From positions 62,001 to 126,000 of IMG/VR virus record IMGVR_UViG_3300010885_044958: 64,000 bases of DNA. The stretch is one strand, 5' to 3'. This DNA is from a virus. Positions 42,041-51,965 of this stretch are shown piece by piece (within the stretch, counting starts at the first letter, position 1; each line of letters starts with the position of its first letter). A program made the translations under genes and the position numbers. The notes beneath the pieces are model-generated. The model was not told where the DNA came from. It did no database searches and saw only the letters and a program-made list of their open reading frames with translations.

Positions 42041-42673
42041 ATGAAGTTAACATATAATAATATTGAAAAAGAATATAATAAAGAAGATTTATTAATATCA
42101 GGAAAACACTATCAAATGTTATGTGAGTTCCCTTCCGATATATATGAACATCTGCCTACATTAAAAAAATATAGCGAACAATGCAATACAATAACTGAAT
42201 TTGGAGTTAGGTATGCTTGTGCGACATGGGCATTTATTGAAGCTTCACCAAAAAAACTGTTGTGTTACGATATTAACTATGATTTTTTTAAACCTTCTGA
42301 AGAAATTATAAATGAAGTCTGCAACTTAAAAAATATAGATTTTAAATTTATATTAGGCGATTCACTGAAAGTTGATATTGAAAACACAGATCTATTATTT
42401 ATAGATACTTTGCATACTTATAATCAACTTTATTTGGAATTAAATAAACATGCAGAAAATGTAAATAAATGGATTATTTTACACGATACTATTTCATTTG
42501 GAGATAGGGATGAGGCAATCTATGAACACGCGTCAAATATTATAAAAACCGAAACTACTAAAAAAGTGGGTTTAGTTCAAGCTGTTAATGATTTTTTATT
42601 GAATAATTCTGATTGGTTTATAAAAGAAGTATATGAAAACAACAACGGATTAACAATTTTAGAAAGGAAATAA
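42041..42673 (+). CDS. SAM methyltransferase-like protein (Methyltransf_24/CmcI-like)
   Basis: ITEFGVRYACATWAFIEASP (about 49-68) is a motif I variant, LLCYDINYDFF motif II, and LLFIDTLHTYNQLYLELNKH with WIILHDTISFGDRDEA the CmcI-like core (DxxHxY). Probably modifies a sugar. Shares one base with terminase. Confidence 0.7.
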   Translation: MKLTYNNIEKEYNKEDLLISGKHYQMLCEFPSDIYEHLPTLKKYSEQCNTITEFGVRYACATWAFIEASPKKLLCYDINYDFFKPSEEIINEVCNLKNIDFKFILGDSLKVDIENTDLLFIDTLHTYNQLYLELNKHAENVNKWIILHDTISFGDRDEAIYEHASNIIKTETTKKVGLVQAVNDFLLNNSDWFIKEVYENNNGLTILERK

Positions 42674-44877
42674 TGTATATAGAAATACCCACTAGAGAAT
42701 TTGATGGTACTTGGACTACAACTAAATTTGAAACAAGAGATGACTTTAAATCTTTTGTAACATCTTTATTTAAAGAACCTGGTAAATATAATTTAGACGA
42801 ATCTTCAGAATTTTTTAATGAGCAGGCAAAAAGATTTCATACAGAAGGCTTTTATTGTGTTGCACCAGAAAATTCCAAGGATTATTTTAATTATTGGGGA
42901 ACTTTGGAAAACGAACATATTTTATCTGAAAAATCTAAATGCCGCAATGGTGTAATTTTTCAAGGTAGATATAACACGTTCTATTTAACTAGAGATTATT
43001 ATTTTTGGTTAAACTTTTTACCTATATATGATAAAGAGAAGAAGAAATATGATTTTCCACAAATTTGGGATTCTCAATATCATTCACATCTTTACGAACT
43101 GCTTGCAGAACTAAATTATAAACATGCTGCAGAATTAAAAAAGCGTCAGTGGGGTAATACTTATATGAAATCTGCAAAACTTATAAACAGATTTTGGTTT
43201 GAGAAGGGGCAAACTCTAAAAATAGGTGCGTCTCAAAAAGATTACATAAATGAAAAGGGAGCTTGGAAATTTCTAAATGAATATAAAAACTTCTTAAATA
43301 AAAATACAGGATGGTATAGACAATGTGACCCTGATAAAACTTTAACTTGGCAGCAACGTCAGGGTGTAAGACAGGGAGATAAGGTGTTTTATCAAGGTAA
43401 TATGTCCTCTATCCTTGGCCACACGTTTGACAAAGACCCGACATCTGGGGTCGGTGGTAATATCTCGATTTTCTATCATGAAGAGGCTGGAATTGCCCCT
43501 AAAATGAATACTACCTATGAGTATATAAGACCCGCATTATCTTCAGGTATGTTTACTACTGGTATTTTTATAGCTGCTGGTTCTGTTGGTGATTTGGATC
43601 AATGTAAACCTCTAAAAGAAATGATTCTAAATCCAGTGGGTAATTCTATTTATGCAGTAGAATCTAATCTTATAGATGATAAAGGAACATTTGGATTATC
43701 AGGTTTATTTATTCCAGAACAATGGTCTATGCCGCCTTTTATTGATAAATATGGAAATTCAGATGTAGAAGGTGCAATAGAAGCAATTTTAGAAGAACGT
43801 AAGATTTGGAAAAAAACTCTGGATGCAGACATGTACCAATTACGTATTTCCCAGAAACCTATAAATATACATGAAGCATTTGCATTTAGACGAGAATCAA
43901 TATTTCCTTTAGGTCTAGTAAATAAACAAATACTTAGAATAGAAGAAAACAGATATCCAGAAGAACACGTAGATCTAGAAAGAGACTCTGATGGAAAGAT
44001 TCAAATTAAAACGGTTTATAAAGAACCTATAACTACTCTAGGCAGTAAAGTTAAATCTTTAGAAGATAAAACAGGTGTAATATGCATGTATAAAAGACCT
44101 TCACCAAATATAGAGTGGGGGCAATTTTATGCATCAATAGATCCTGTAAAAGATGGTAAATCAGATAGTTCTGAATCTTTATGTTCTATATTTGTTTACG
44201 AAACAGATACAGAAATAACCAGAGTAGAAGGGCAAGAAATACAAAATTCTCTAGGACGAGGTGGTTTAGTGCTATCTTGGTGTGGTAGATTTGACGATTT
44301 AAAGAAAACGCACGAACGTCTAGAAATGATTTGTGAATTATATAAAGCACAAATTATATGTGAGGCAAACGTATCTGAGTTTATAACCTATATGCAACAT
44401 AGGAAAAAACAACACATGTTAGTAACTAGAGAACGCCTTTTGTCTTTTAATAAAGACATGAAGGGATTATCTACTACAGCGCAAGAATATGGTTGGAAAA
44501 ACTCAACTCCAGTTTTCCAGCACCTTTTGGCATACTGTATTAGTTACCTCAAAGAAGAACTAGAAACAGTAACTAAACCAGATGGTACAATAGTTAAAAC
44601 TACCTATGGAGTAGAACGCATTCCAGATATAATGCTTCTTCGAGAAATGCAAGAATATCAATCAGACAAAGGAAACTATGACCGATTAGTTGCATTTGCA
44701 GCTTTAGTAACCTTTGTCTCAGTAGAAACTGCTAATAAAGGATTTCGCAAAACAGTTGAAAAAGTGGCTGATTTGGAAAAACCAGATAAATTTCGTAATT
44801 TTATATATGGAGGTCCAGAGAAACCAAAAAATCCTTGGGCAAAACCTACTCAAGCCTTCAAACACTTTAAATTTTAA
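42673..44877 (+). CDS. terL: Terminase large subunit
   Basis: 734 aa. The ATPase has a deviant Walker A KKRQWGNTYMKS (156-167): the usual RQxGKT lysine is Asn, with Lys156/157 available upstream. Walker B is ISIFYHEEAG (264-273), and FIAAGSVG (299-306) the coupling motif. The nuclease domain has YASIDP, ICEANVSEF and NYDRLVAFAAL acidic sites. It cuts and pumps DNA into proheads through the portal encoded next. Confidence 0.9.
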   Translation: MYIEIPTREFDGTWTTTKFETRDDFKSFVTSLFKEPGKYNLDESSEFFNEQAKRFHTEGFYCVAPENSKDYFNYWGTLENEHILSEKSKCRNGVIFQGRYNTFYLTRDYYFWLNFLPIYDKEKKKYDFPQIWDSQYHSHLYELLAELNYKHAAELKKRQWGNTYMKSAKLINRFWFEKGQTLKIGASQKDYINEKGAWKFLNEYKNFLNKNTGWYRQCDPDKTLTWQQRQGVRQGDKVFYQGNMSSILGHTFDKDPTSGVGGNISIFYHEEAGIAPKMNTTYEYIRPALSSGMFTTGIFIAAGSVGDLDQCKPLKEMILNPVGNSIYAVESNLIDDKGTFGLSGLFIPEQWSMPPFIDKYGNSDVEGAIEAILEERKIWKKTLDADMYQLRISQKPINIHEAFAFRRESIFPLGLVNKQILRIEENRYPEEHVDLERDSDGKIQIKTVYKEPITTLGSKVKSLEDKTGVICMYKRPSPNIEWGQFYASIDPVKDGKSDSSESLCSIFVYETDTEITRVEGQEIQNSLGRGGLVLSWCGRFDDLKKTHERLEMICELYKAQIICEANVSEFITYMQHRKKQHMLVTRERLLSFNKDMKGLSTTAQEYGWKNSTPVFQHLLAYCISYLKEELETVTKPDGTIVKTTYGVERIPDIMLLREMQEYQSDKGNYDRLVAFAALVTFVSVETANKGFRKTVEKVADLEKPDKFRNFIYGGPEKPKNPWAKPTQAFKHFKF

Positions 44878-44900
44878 ATTAATACTTAAACATATTTAAA

Positions 44901-47645
44901 TTGAAAATTCTCAATGCACTCGATTTAAAATCCGGTAAAAAAGCCTCGATAAATCGTATGGGGACACTCGTACAACCTCTCGCTATGGTTCCAGAATCTG
45001 AAAAGGATGAATCATATATGGGGTGGTGCATGGATTTCTACGAATGGCAAGGCATAAAACAATTGCAACGTATAGCTCCAAAAATGCTTAAATGGGAAAA
45101 AGCATCCAAAGGTATTATAGACCGTGAAGACTATATGGTTGGTCCAGAAAATATGAATTCTCAAGTAATAGAGAATCTAATGGATCAATCTCAGAATCTT
45201 TTAGAGTTGCGTTTCTTTCCTTGGATCCCTACCATTATAGAATCTTTTAGATCTGAGTTTGCAAAAAGACAAACAAAACTTATATTTACAGCAGTAGATG
45301 ATACTTCTATTTCTGAAATGGAGCAAGACAAACAAGATAAACTAGAACAGATCTTACTTGCCCAAGCAGAAATGAAAATGCAAGAAAAATTGCAACAAAT
45401 GGGATCAGATATGAATGATCCAGAAGTGCAAAAACAATTACAACCAGATGCTTTAAAACAACTTCCAAATCTTCAGCAATGGTATAGAACTGGTTATAGA
45501 AATGTTTATGTAGAATGGGCACAGCACCAGATGGAAGTTGATTCACGTAGATTCCATTTCTCAGAATTAGAAGATAGGGGGTTTAGAGATAAACTTGTAT
45601 TTGATAGAGAGTTTTGGCATATGAAGATGAAAGAGAACGACTATACAGTTGAACTCTGGAATCCTTTGCAAACCTTCTACAATAAATCCCCTGATAGGCG
45701 TTGGATATCAGAATGTAATTGGGTTGGCTATATTGACTTAATGACTACTGCAGATGTCATAGATAAGTATGGTTGGATAATGACTGAAGAACAAACTCGT
45801 AATATAGAAGCAATTTATCCTATACGTGCTGCTGGTTATCTTCTAGATAATGTTCATACAGATGGTCCTTACTATGATGCTACCAGAGATCATGATTGGA
45901 ACGTACAAATGCCTGGTTTAGCTTATCGTCAATTCATTTCTAAATATGACATCGCATACAATAACGGTGATATTGTTCAAACTATATTGCTTGGCTCCGA
46001 AGATTTACAGGATTTTGGCAATTCTAATCTATTAAGAGTTTCTACTATATATTGGAAATCTGCAAGAAAAGTTGGGCATTTAACATTTATAAATGAACAA
46101 GGATTTCCAGACATGGCTATAGTAGATGAAACCTATATTACAGTAGACAAACCTATTTATAATACTTCAGTATATAAAGAAAAAACAAGATATAACCTTG
46201 TAGGTGGTGAACACATAGACTGGTTATGGATTAATGATGTTTATGGTGGAATCAAAATAGGCCCGAACAGACCTGCTTGGTGGGGTATGAATAATCCGGG
46301 TGGAATGCAACCTATGTATATTGGGGTAACTAAAAGTATGCCGGGAAGACTTCCGTTCCAATTTAAAGGTGATGATAATTTATACGGAGTAAAACTACCT
46401 GTTGAAGGTTCTGTTTTCTCTGATAGAAATACTGTTTCTATTCCAATGATTGCCAAACTAATGCCTTATCAAATAGGTATTAATATGACTGGTAATCAGA
46501 TTATGGACATAATGGTAGATGAAATAGGTACTGTTGTAATGTTTGATCAGAACGCATTACCTAAACATAGTCTTGGAGAGGATTGGGGATTAAATCCTTA
46601 TCAGCAGGCGTATACTGCAATGAAACAGTACGGTATGCTTCCTTTAGACACTTCTCTTCAGAATATAGCACAAAATGGTAATGTGAATTTTAATCAATAT
46701 CATCAAATGGATTTGAGTCAAACACAACGACTTCAATCAAGAATGCAGTTATTTAACTTTTTCATGCAGCAGGGATTATCTGCAATAGGGTTTAATGCCA
46801 ATCGTATGGGGCAACCTTTGGGGCAAGAAACATCCGCAAAGGAGTATGAGGAATCTATTAGAAGGTCTTACGATCAGACAGAAATGCATTTTATAGAGCA
46901 TTGCGATTATCTTATGCCAAGAGTTCACCAAATGAGGACTGAACTGGCACAATATTATCAGTCTAAAAATCCTTCTGTAAATCTAAAATATACTACAACT
47001 GCAAATGAAAATGTACTTTTTCAAATAGACGGCACTAAACTTTTACTTAGAGATATAAATGTATTTCCAGAAGTAAATGTAAATGCACGTCAAATAATAA
47101 AAGACATACAACAAGTTCTTCTTGTAAACAATACAATGGGTGCAACACTGCCTGACATAGCAAAAATTCGTCAAGTATCTGATTTGGCTGATCTTAATGA
47201 TAAATTAGGAGAAATTGAACAGAGAATGCAAAGTGAGAAATCACAAGAAATGCAACAAGCAGATCAACAGCATCAACAGCAATTGCAACAAGAAGAAATG
47301 CTCAAAGAAAAAGAATGGGAACACGAAGATATTCAAAATGAAAAAGATCGTCAAGCCAAAATTCTTATAGCTGAAATAACTTCTTCTGCTAAGGCTGCTG
47401 CAACAATGAACCCAGATACTTCAGAAAGTGCTTATCAAGATGCACAGGCAAATCTTCAGCAACAGCAACAATGGACTGAACAAATGAATTTTGACAGAAC
47501 TAAACATGCAAATGATTTAGCTGAAAAACAAAAAGATAGGGAATTACAAGAAAAGAAAGTTCAAGCTGAAAACATGCGTACCAGAGAAGAAATGCATGTA
47601 AAACGTCTTGCTGCAACTAAAAAACCTACTACACCAAAGAAGTAG
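44901..47645 (+). CDS. Portal protein, 914 aa
   Basis: Very long portal of the type found in crAss-like phages. It follows terminase by 23 bases and opens with a TTG start (MKILNALDLKSGKKASI). Trp/Tyr-rich core (WNPLQTFYNKSPDRRW, PGRLPFQFKGDDNLYGVKLP), then a Gln/Glu-rich coiled coil from about residue 770 to the basic C-terminus. Forms the dodecameric DNA channel at one capsid vertex. Confidence 0.85.
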   Translation: MKILNALDLKSGKKASINRMGTLVQPLAMVPESEKDESYMGWCMDFYEWQGIKQLQRIAPKMLKWEKASKGIIDREDYMVGPENMNSQVIENLMDQSQNLLELRFFPWIPTIIESFRSEFAKRQTKLIFTAVDDTSISEMEQDKQDKLEQILLAQAEMKMQEKLQQMGSDMNDPEVQKQLQPDALKQLPNLQQWYRTGYRNVYVEWAQHQMEVDSRRFHFSELEDRGFRDKLVFDREFWHMKMKENDYTVELWNPLQTFYNKSPDRRWISECNWVGYIDLMTTADVIDKYGWIMTEEQTRNIEAIYPIRAAGYLLDNVHTDGPYYDATRDHDWNVQMPGLAYRQFISKYDIAYNNGDIVQTILLGSEDLQDFGNSNLLRVSTIYWKSARKVGHLTFINEQGFPDMAIVDETYITVDKPIYNTSVYKEKTRYNLVGGEHIDWLWINDVYGGIKIGPNRPAWWGMNNPGGMQPMYIGVTKSMPGRLPFQFKGDDNLYGVKLPVEGSVFSDRNTVSIPMIAKLMPYQIGINMTGNQIMDIMVDEIGTVVMFDQNALPKHSLGEDWGLNPYQQAYTAMKQYGMLPLDTSLQNIAQNGNVNFNQYHQMDLSQTQRLQSRMQLFNFFMQQGLSAIGFNANRMGQPLGQETSAKEYEESIRRSYDQTEMHFIEHCDYLMPRVHQMRTELAQYYQSKNPSVNLKYTTTANENVLFQIDGTKLLLRDINVFPEVNVNARQIIKDIQQVLLVNNTMGATLPDIAKIRQVSDLADLNDKLGEIEQRMQSEKSQEMQQADQQHQQQLQQEEMLKEKEWEHEDIQNEKDRQAKILIAEITSSAKAAATMNPDTSESAYQDAQANLQQQQQWTEQMNFDRTKHANDLAEKQKDRELQEKKVQAENMRTREEMHVKRLAATKKPTTPKK

Positions 47646-47718
47646 AAAAAGATTATCCATATCTATTTCAAAAATCATCTTAGAATTTCTAAATATATAA
47701 ATATTTCAAGTTTTTTAC

Positions 47719-47730
47719 GTATATTTTATT
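47719..47730 (+). promoter_or_regulatory. Late promoter motif before scaffold/capsid genes
   Basis: TTTTTTACGTATATTTTATT; core identical to 18636. The leader to 47795 carries AGTA/TACT and GGAA/TTCC hairpins and ends AAAACCAATAAGTT. Confidence 0.65.
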
Positions 47731-47794
47731 TGTCAGTAAGCGATACTGAATCTAAAGGAATATATCTTTCCTAAAACAATAAAACCAATAAGTT

Positions 47795-49045
47795 ATGGCT
47801 GAAAATGCTACACCTAATGTCGAAATAGACGTTGATGGATTTCCAATGCTGACGGATAGTATTTTAACTGCTTCTCCTCAAGCTGCGATATTCAAACGTG
47901 ATGATGGGATAATAAAATTCGATCAACCAGCTGCTGGAGAAAATACCCCAATAGAAACAGAACCAACAAATCTAAACGAACCTAAAACGGTTGCAGCAGA
48001 TCAAAAGGCACTTTTAGATTCTATTGTTAATGAAGCAAATGGTGCAACAGAAGATCCAAAAGATGCTCCTCCAGTACCAACAGGTAATGCAAAAACTGAT
48101 AGAAGTGCTTTAGTAGATTATGTTAAAGAAAAAATTGAGTCTAAAGATTTTGTAACATTTGATGACTACGATGAGAAAGTTCCAATAGACGAATATCTTA
48201 CAAAACTTCCTATAAAAGATCTAAAGGCACTTGCAGACGAAAATCTTAAATTAAAAGAAGAAACTTTTAAAAGAGATATTCCAGCACAGTTTTACGAAAG
48301 TCTTTCTCCGGATGCAAAAATAGTTTATGAATACGAAGCAAATGGTGGTACGGATTATAAAAGTCTTTACCGTGCTTTAGGAGAAGTTAGGCAACTTGCA
48401 GATCTTGATCCCACTAAAGAAGCTCATCAAGAAGAAATAGTCCACGAATATTTGCGTAATGCTAATACAGACTGGTCTGATGACGAAGTAAAAGGACAAA
48501 TAGAAGAATGGAAAGATTTAGGATTAATTGAAAAGAAAGCTATTCAGTTAAAACCTAAGTTAGATAAAATGAAAGAACAGATTGTTCAGTATCAATTAGA
48601 AGATCAGAGACAATTTGCAGAGCAACGCAGACAAGCAGCAGAAACTTATATTCAAAATGTTTATACTGCACTTAAACCTGCAGAAATAGGCGGAATAAAA
48701 ATAGATGCAAAAACGCAAACAAGTCTTTACAATGGCTTAGTTAATGCAGGTTATGATTCTGTTTCTGGTGGAAAAACAAATAGACTCGGGCATCTACTTG
48801 AAAAGTTTCAGTATAGAGAGCCAGATTATCAAAAAATAGCAAAAGTTCTTTGGCTTTTAGAAGATGAAACTGGATACGAAGCAGCTCTTATGAAAAAGGG
48901 AGCAAACGCACAAGTTGAAGAAACAGTTAAGAAACTTAAAACAGAACAAGGTAACAGATCTTCTTCTACATCATTTGATGATGGTGGGAATGCTTCTAGA
49001 GCAGTAAAAATTACTAGACACGCATCTCCATTTCAAAGAGGTTAA
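47795..49045 (+). CDS. Putative scaffolding protein, 416 aa
   Basis: Acidic, Pro/Ala-rich N-terminal 100 residues, a long charged helical middle (WKDLGLIEKKAIQLKPKLDK, QYQLEDQRQFAEQRRQAAET) and a basic C-terminus RAVKITRHASPFQRG. Position between portal and capsid plus a basic C-terminal tail are typical of scaffolds. No protease motif seen. Confidence 0.6.
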   Translation: MAENATPNVEIDVDGFPMLTDSILTASPQAAIFKRDDGIIKFDQPAAGENTPIETEPTNLNEPKTVAADQKALLDSIVNEANGATEDPKDAPPVPTGNAKTDRSALVDYVKEKIESKDFVTFDDYDEKVPIDEYLTKLPIKDLKALADENLKLKEETFKRDIPAQFYESLSPDAKIVYEYEANGGTDYKSLYRALGEVRQLADLDPTKEAHQEEIVHEYLRNANTDWSDDEVKGQIEEWKDLGLIEKKAIQLKPKLDKMKEQIVQYQLEDQRQFAEQRRQAAETYIQNVYTALKPAEIGGIKIDAKTQTSLYNGLVNAGYDSVSGGKTNRLGHLLEKFQYREPDYQKIAKVLWLLEDETGYEAALMKKGANAQVEETVKKLKTEQGNRSSSTSFDDGGNASRAVKITRHASPFQRG

Positions 49046-49084
49046 TAAAAACAGAAAAACAAATAAATATAAAATAAATACAAA

Positions 49085-50770
49085 ATGGCAACACCAGTAT
49101 TAAATAACGGGATTTTCCTTCGCGACACCCAGTACAAGTTAGACGGCGGTTCAATTGATTCTTTTCACCTTCGTTCTTTTCTAAAGGATGTTGGTCCAGA
49201 TGATATGGGTCCTGTAGATCTTTGGGCAATGACTCAGAAGGTAGAAATGCCCATCTATCAAATGTCTTCTTTTGGAGGCAAGAATGTTAAGAAGGTTGAA
49301 GACTATCAGGGTCGTTACAAGTGGCAATTGCCTATTGTGCAAGAACTTCCTTGGATTGTTTATGATCTTGATCCTAACAACACTAAGAAAGGTGTAGATG
49401 GTCAGCCATTTAGAATTTTGCTGAACAAACGCGCATTTGGTCATGGCTCTCTTATCACTTACGATAAGTACAACGGTCTTGAAATGTATGTTACATCAGA
49501 ACCTATTATACAAGAAGGTGATGGTTGGATGTATACCGTTAAATTGGTAAACAACGCAGGCTCTACTTTAGGAACTGGTCCAACTACAACTAATAACACT
49601 TATTTCCTTAACAACCAATATCTTACTCCTGGTACAAAAATATTCTCTGCTGGTTCTACCATTGGTGAATATGGTACTCAGTATAATGATCTTGGTGAGG
49701 TTCGTGGTGGTTATCGTGAATTCTACAACTATGTAGGTCAGTCAGATGCACATGCTTCTTTTGAGATTTCAGGTAAACTGGATCTTATGATGAAGGGTGG
49801 TATGAATGCAAAGGGAGAAAGTCTTGTTACTGAAATATGGAAATGGCTTGACTGGGGTTCCGATCCTTCCGTTACTAACATCAATGATTTGATGAAGAAA
49901 AATGGTGAAAGCTGGGCTAAAAAGCAAATGCAGGATGGTCGTCTTTCTCGTACTTTCGTAACTGCGATCGAAGCTAAATGTCTTGCTCAGATATCTCACG
50001 ATATAGAATATCAATTGATGTGGGGTAAGGGTGGTTTGATTCAACAGCGCGATGGCGCAGATGGTGTACGTCTGTCTACAGGTCTGTGGAAACAACTTGA
50101 TAATAACTATAAGAGAATATACAATTTTGGTAACTTTACTCTTGATTTGTTCAAGGCAGAATTGTTCAACTTCTATAATGGTAAAATAGAATTTAAAGGC
50201 CCAGATCCACAGCGTAAGATTATAGTACAGACTGGTATGGGTGGAATGAAACTTATCAACGAGGCAATCCAGAAAGCAACAGTTAACTCAGGTCTTGTAC
50301 TTAATGCACATGAACTTGGAGCTGTAACTTCAAATGCTGGCGGTGCAGGTAGAATAGAAGCAATGAATCTTAACTATGGTTATGCATTCACTGGATTTGT
50401 AATACCGTTCTTGGCAAATGTAAATTTTGTTTTGAATCCCGCATTTGACAATGTAAATAACAACGATATAGAAAATCCTAAGATTAACGGTTTCAACCTT
50501 TCTTCTTACTCATTCTTGATCTTTGATATTACAGATAATACAAATGATAATATCTTCTTGCTTGAAAAGGCTTGGGATAATCAACTAAGGTGGTGGTACG
50601 AGAATGGTAACATGGATTACATGGGTCGTACATCTGGCTACCAAGGTGGTGGTGGAGATTTTGGCTACAAAGTATTCATGCGTCAACCACACAAGGCAAT
50701 ATGGGTAAAGGATCCTACGAAGGTGTTGAAGATAGTGATGAAGAACCCCGTAACTGGTTACTCATTGTAA
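49085..50770 (+). CDS. Putative major capsid protein, 561 aa
   Basis: Identified by order (terminase, portal, scaffold, then this), size and highly expressed-type codon use (CGT, AAG, GGT). Contains long beta-rich stretches and MGRTSGYQGGGGDFGYKVF near the C-terminus, HK97-fold proteins being expected here. No cleavage site or signal is visible. If right it builds the icosahedral shell. Confidence 0.7.
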   Translation: MATPVLNNGIFLRDTQYKLDGGSIDSFHLRSFLKDVGPDDMGPVDLWAMTQKVEMPIYQMSSFGGKNVKKVEDYQGRYKWQLPIVQELPWIVYDLDPNNTKKGVDGQPFRILLNKRAFGHGSLITYDKYNGLEMYVTSEPIIQEGDGWMYTVKLVNNAGSTLGTGPTTTNNTYFLNNQYLTPGTKIFSAGSTIGEYGTQYNDLGEVRGGYREFYNYVGQSDAHASFEISGKLDLMMKGGMNAKGESLVTEIWKWLDWGSDPSVTNINDLMKKNGESWAKKQMQDGRLSRTFVTAIEAKCLAQISHDIEYQLMWGKGGLIQQRDGADGVRLSTGLWKQLDNNYKRIYNFGNFTLDLFKAELFNFYNGKIEFKGPDPQRKIIVQTGMGGMKLINEAIQKATVNSGLVLNAHELGAVTSNAGGAGRIEAMNLNYGYAFTGFVIPFLANVNFVLNPAFDNVNNNDIENPKINGFNLSSYSFLIFDITDNTNDNIFLLEKAWDNQLRWWYENGNMDYMGRTSGYQGGGGDFGYKVFMRQPHKAIWVKDPTKVLKIVMKNPVTGYSL

Positions 50771-50784
50771 TCAAGAATCCAATT

Positions 50785-50820
50785 CAAATAACAGGGTATT
50801 TAGTAGTATCCTGTTATTTG
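50785..50820 (+). terminator. Strong hairpin after the capsid gene (U-run absent)
   Basis: Perfect 11-bp stem CAAATAACAGG/CCTGTTATTTG with a 14-nt loop, 14 bp after the capsid stop. Followed by GAAAAGTCC rather than T, so it is more likely an mRNA 3'-end stabiliser or weak terminator. Confidence 0.5.
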
Positions 50821-50840
50821 GAAAAGTCCTAAAAATAAAC

Positions 50841-50854
50841 TATATTTTATTATA
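50841..50854 (+). promoter_or_regulatory. Late promoter motif TATATTTTATTATA
   Basis: Followed by leader AAAACCAAAACCAATAAA and the ATG at 50884. Confidence 0.65.
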
Positions 50855-50883
50855 GTCTCTTAATTAAAACCAAAACCAATAAA

Positions 50884-51960
50884 ATGCAAGCAACACTAAA
50901 GCCAAAGACTCGTTCTAACGTAGCCATAAAATGCTTTGTTAATCCAAATGTAAGTAATTCAGGTCTTGAAAGATATGGAATGTCTATATTTGATGGAGCC
51001 TCTCAAAAAGATACAATCTTTATAAAAGAAGTAACCCCTGGAACCCTGACAAAAGAAGCAGTTTATAAAGTAGTAAATGGTCTAGATGAATCTGCGCCTG
51101 AGCTACAGAGAATGTCTGAAGAAGAGCGCAATGCAGCAAAGAAAGACATTAGAGATACAATAGCAACAGTTCATCAAATGCTATTTGGCGGTGATCCAGT
51201 AGATCCTTCTATAAAGAATAAAGATTTCTGGAAACAATGTTCTGAACTTTCTCCTACTAATGTTTCATTTTGGGGCAATGATAAAGAATATCCTCAAGGG
51301 TTTACTTTAGAATTGACAGATGCGGGTATGTTTTTGGATATGAGTAATCCAATGGATATCTTGGTAGAAAGGGCAATTCGCGCAGGTGGTTACAAAGCTT
51401 TGATTGCACCATCACTTGAAGATGCATATAGCTGGCCTTATCCAAATCCTCCTAAGTTTTACTTAGATAAATTAGAAAATACTGCGGCAATCAATACAGA
51501 ATATCGTAAGATTGTAAATAAAGCCAAATCTCATCTGGATGATCTTCGTGATACAGATATAGAACGATTGCTTCTTATTGCACGTAATTTTGACCCTGAT
51601 CCAACTCAATACAAACGCTCTACTCCAGCAGATATAGTTTATCTTAATATGGATAGAGGTATAGATGGAGAACTTTGGGAAAAGAATAAAAGGATGTCTG
51701 CACAGAAATTTTTGGATTTGTGCAATCTTTCTGGTGAAGAACTTGCAATACGTTCCATAGTAAAATGTGCAACTAAATATCGTTTCTTAGACCACAGAAT
51801 AGAAGATAAAACAAATAGAACGGGTACTATATATTTCATGGAAGACGGTGTACCAGTGGGTAGAACAGTCGAAGATGCAGTACAGTTTCTAAAAAATCCT
51901 TTGAATCAAGACATTCTAAAGAGACTTAAAGCAAAAGTAGATAACGAACTAAATAACTAA
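50884..51960 (+). CDS. Putative virion-associated protein, 358 aa
   Basis: Unrecognised. Acidic, helical protein (EEERNAAKKDIRDTIATVHQ; LDDLRDTDIERLLLIARNFD) immediately after the capsid gene, six bases before the next connector-like gene. Location suggests a head-associated or internal protein. Confidence 0.55.
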   Translation: MQATLKPKTRSNVAIKCFVNPNVSNSGLERYGMSIFDGASQKDTIFIKEVTPGTLTKEAVYKVVNGLDESAPELQRMSEEERNAAKKDIRDTIATVHQMLFGGDPVDPSIKNKDFWKQCSELSPTNVSFWGNDKEYPQGFTLELTDAGMFLDMSNPMDILVERAIRAGGYKALIAPSLEDAYSWPYPNPPKFYLDKLENTAAINTEYRKIVNKAKSHLDDLRDTDIERLLLIARNFDPDPTQYKRSTPADIVYLNMDRGIDGELWEKNKRMSAQKFLDLCNLSGEELAIRSIVKCATKYRFLDHRIEDKTNRTGTIYFMEDGVPVGRTVEDAVQFLKNPLNQDILKRLKAKVDNELNN

Positions 51961-51965
51961 TTCCA

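Noticed and set aside
25394-42673. Host O-antigen or capsule locus captured in the assembly
   Set aside because: Genes overlap tightly with phage genes (PhoH, terminase) and share the phage's AT content and leaders, and no polymerase, flippase or integration boundary is seen.
25394-42673. DNA base hypermodification pathway
   Set aside because: No hydroxymethylase, TET-like or dNMP kinase gene lies in the window; glycosyltransferases alone are not enough.
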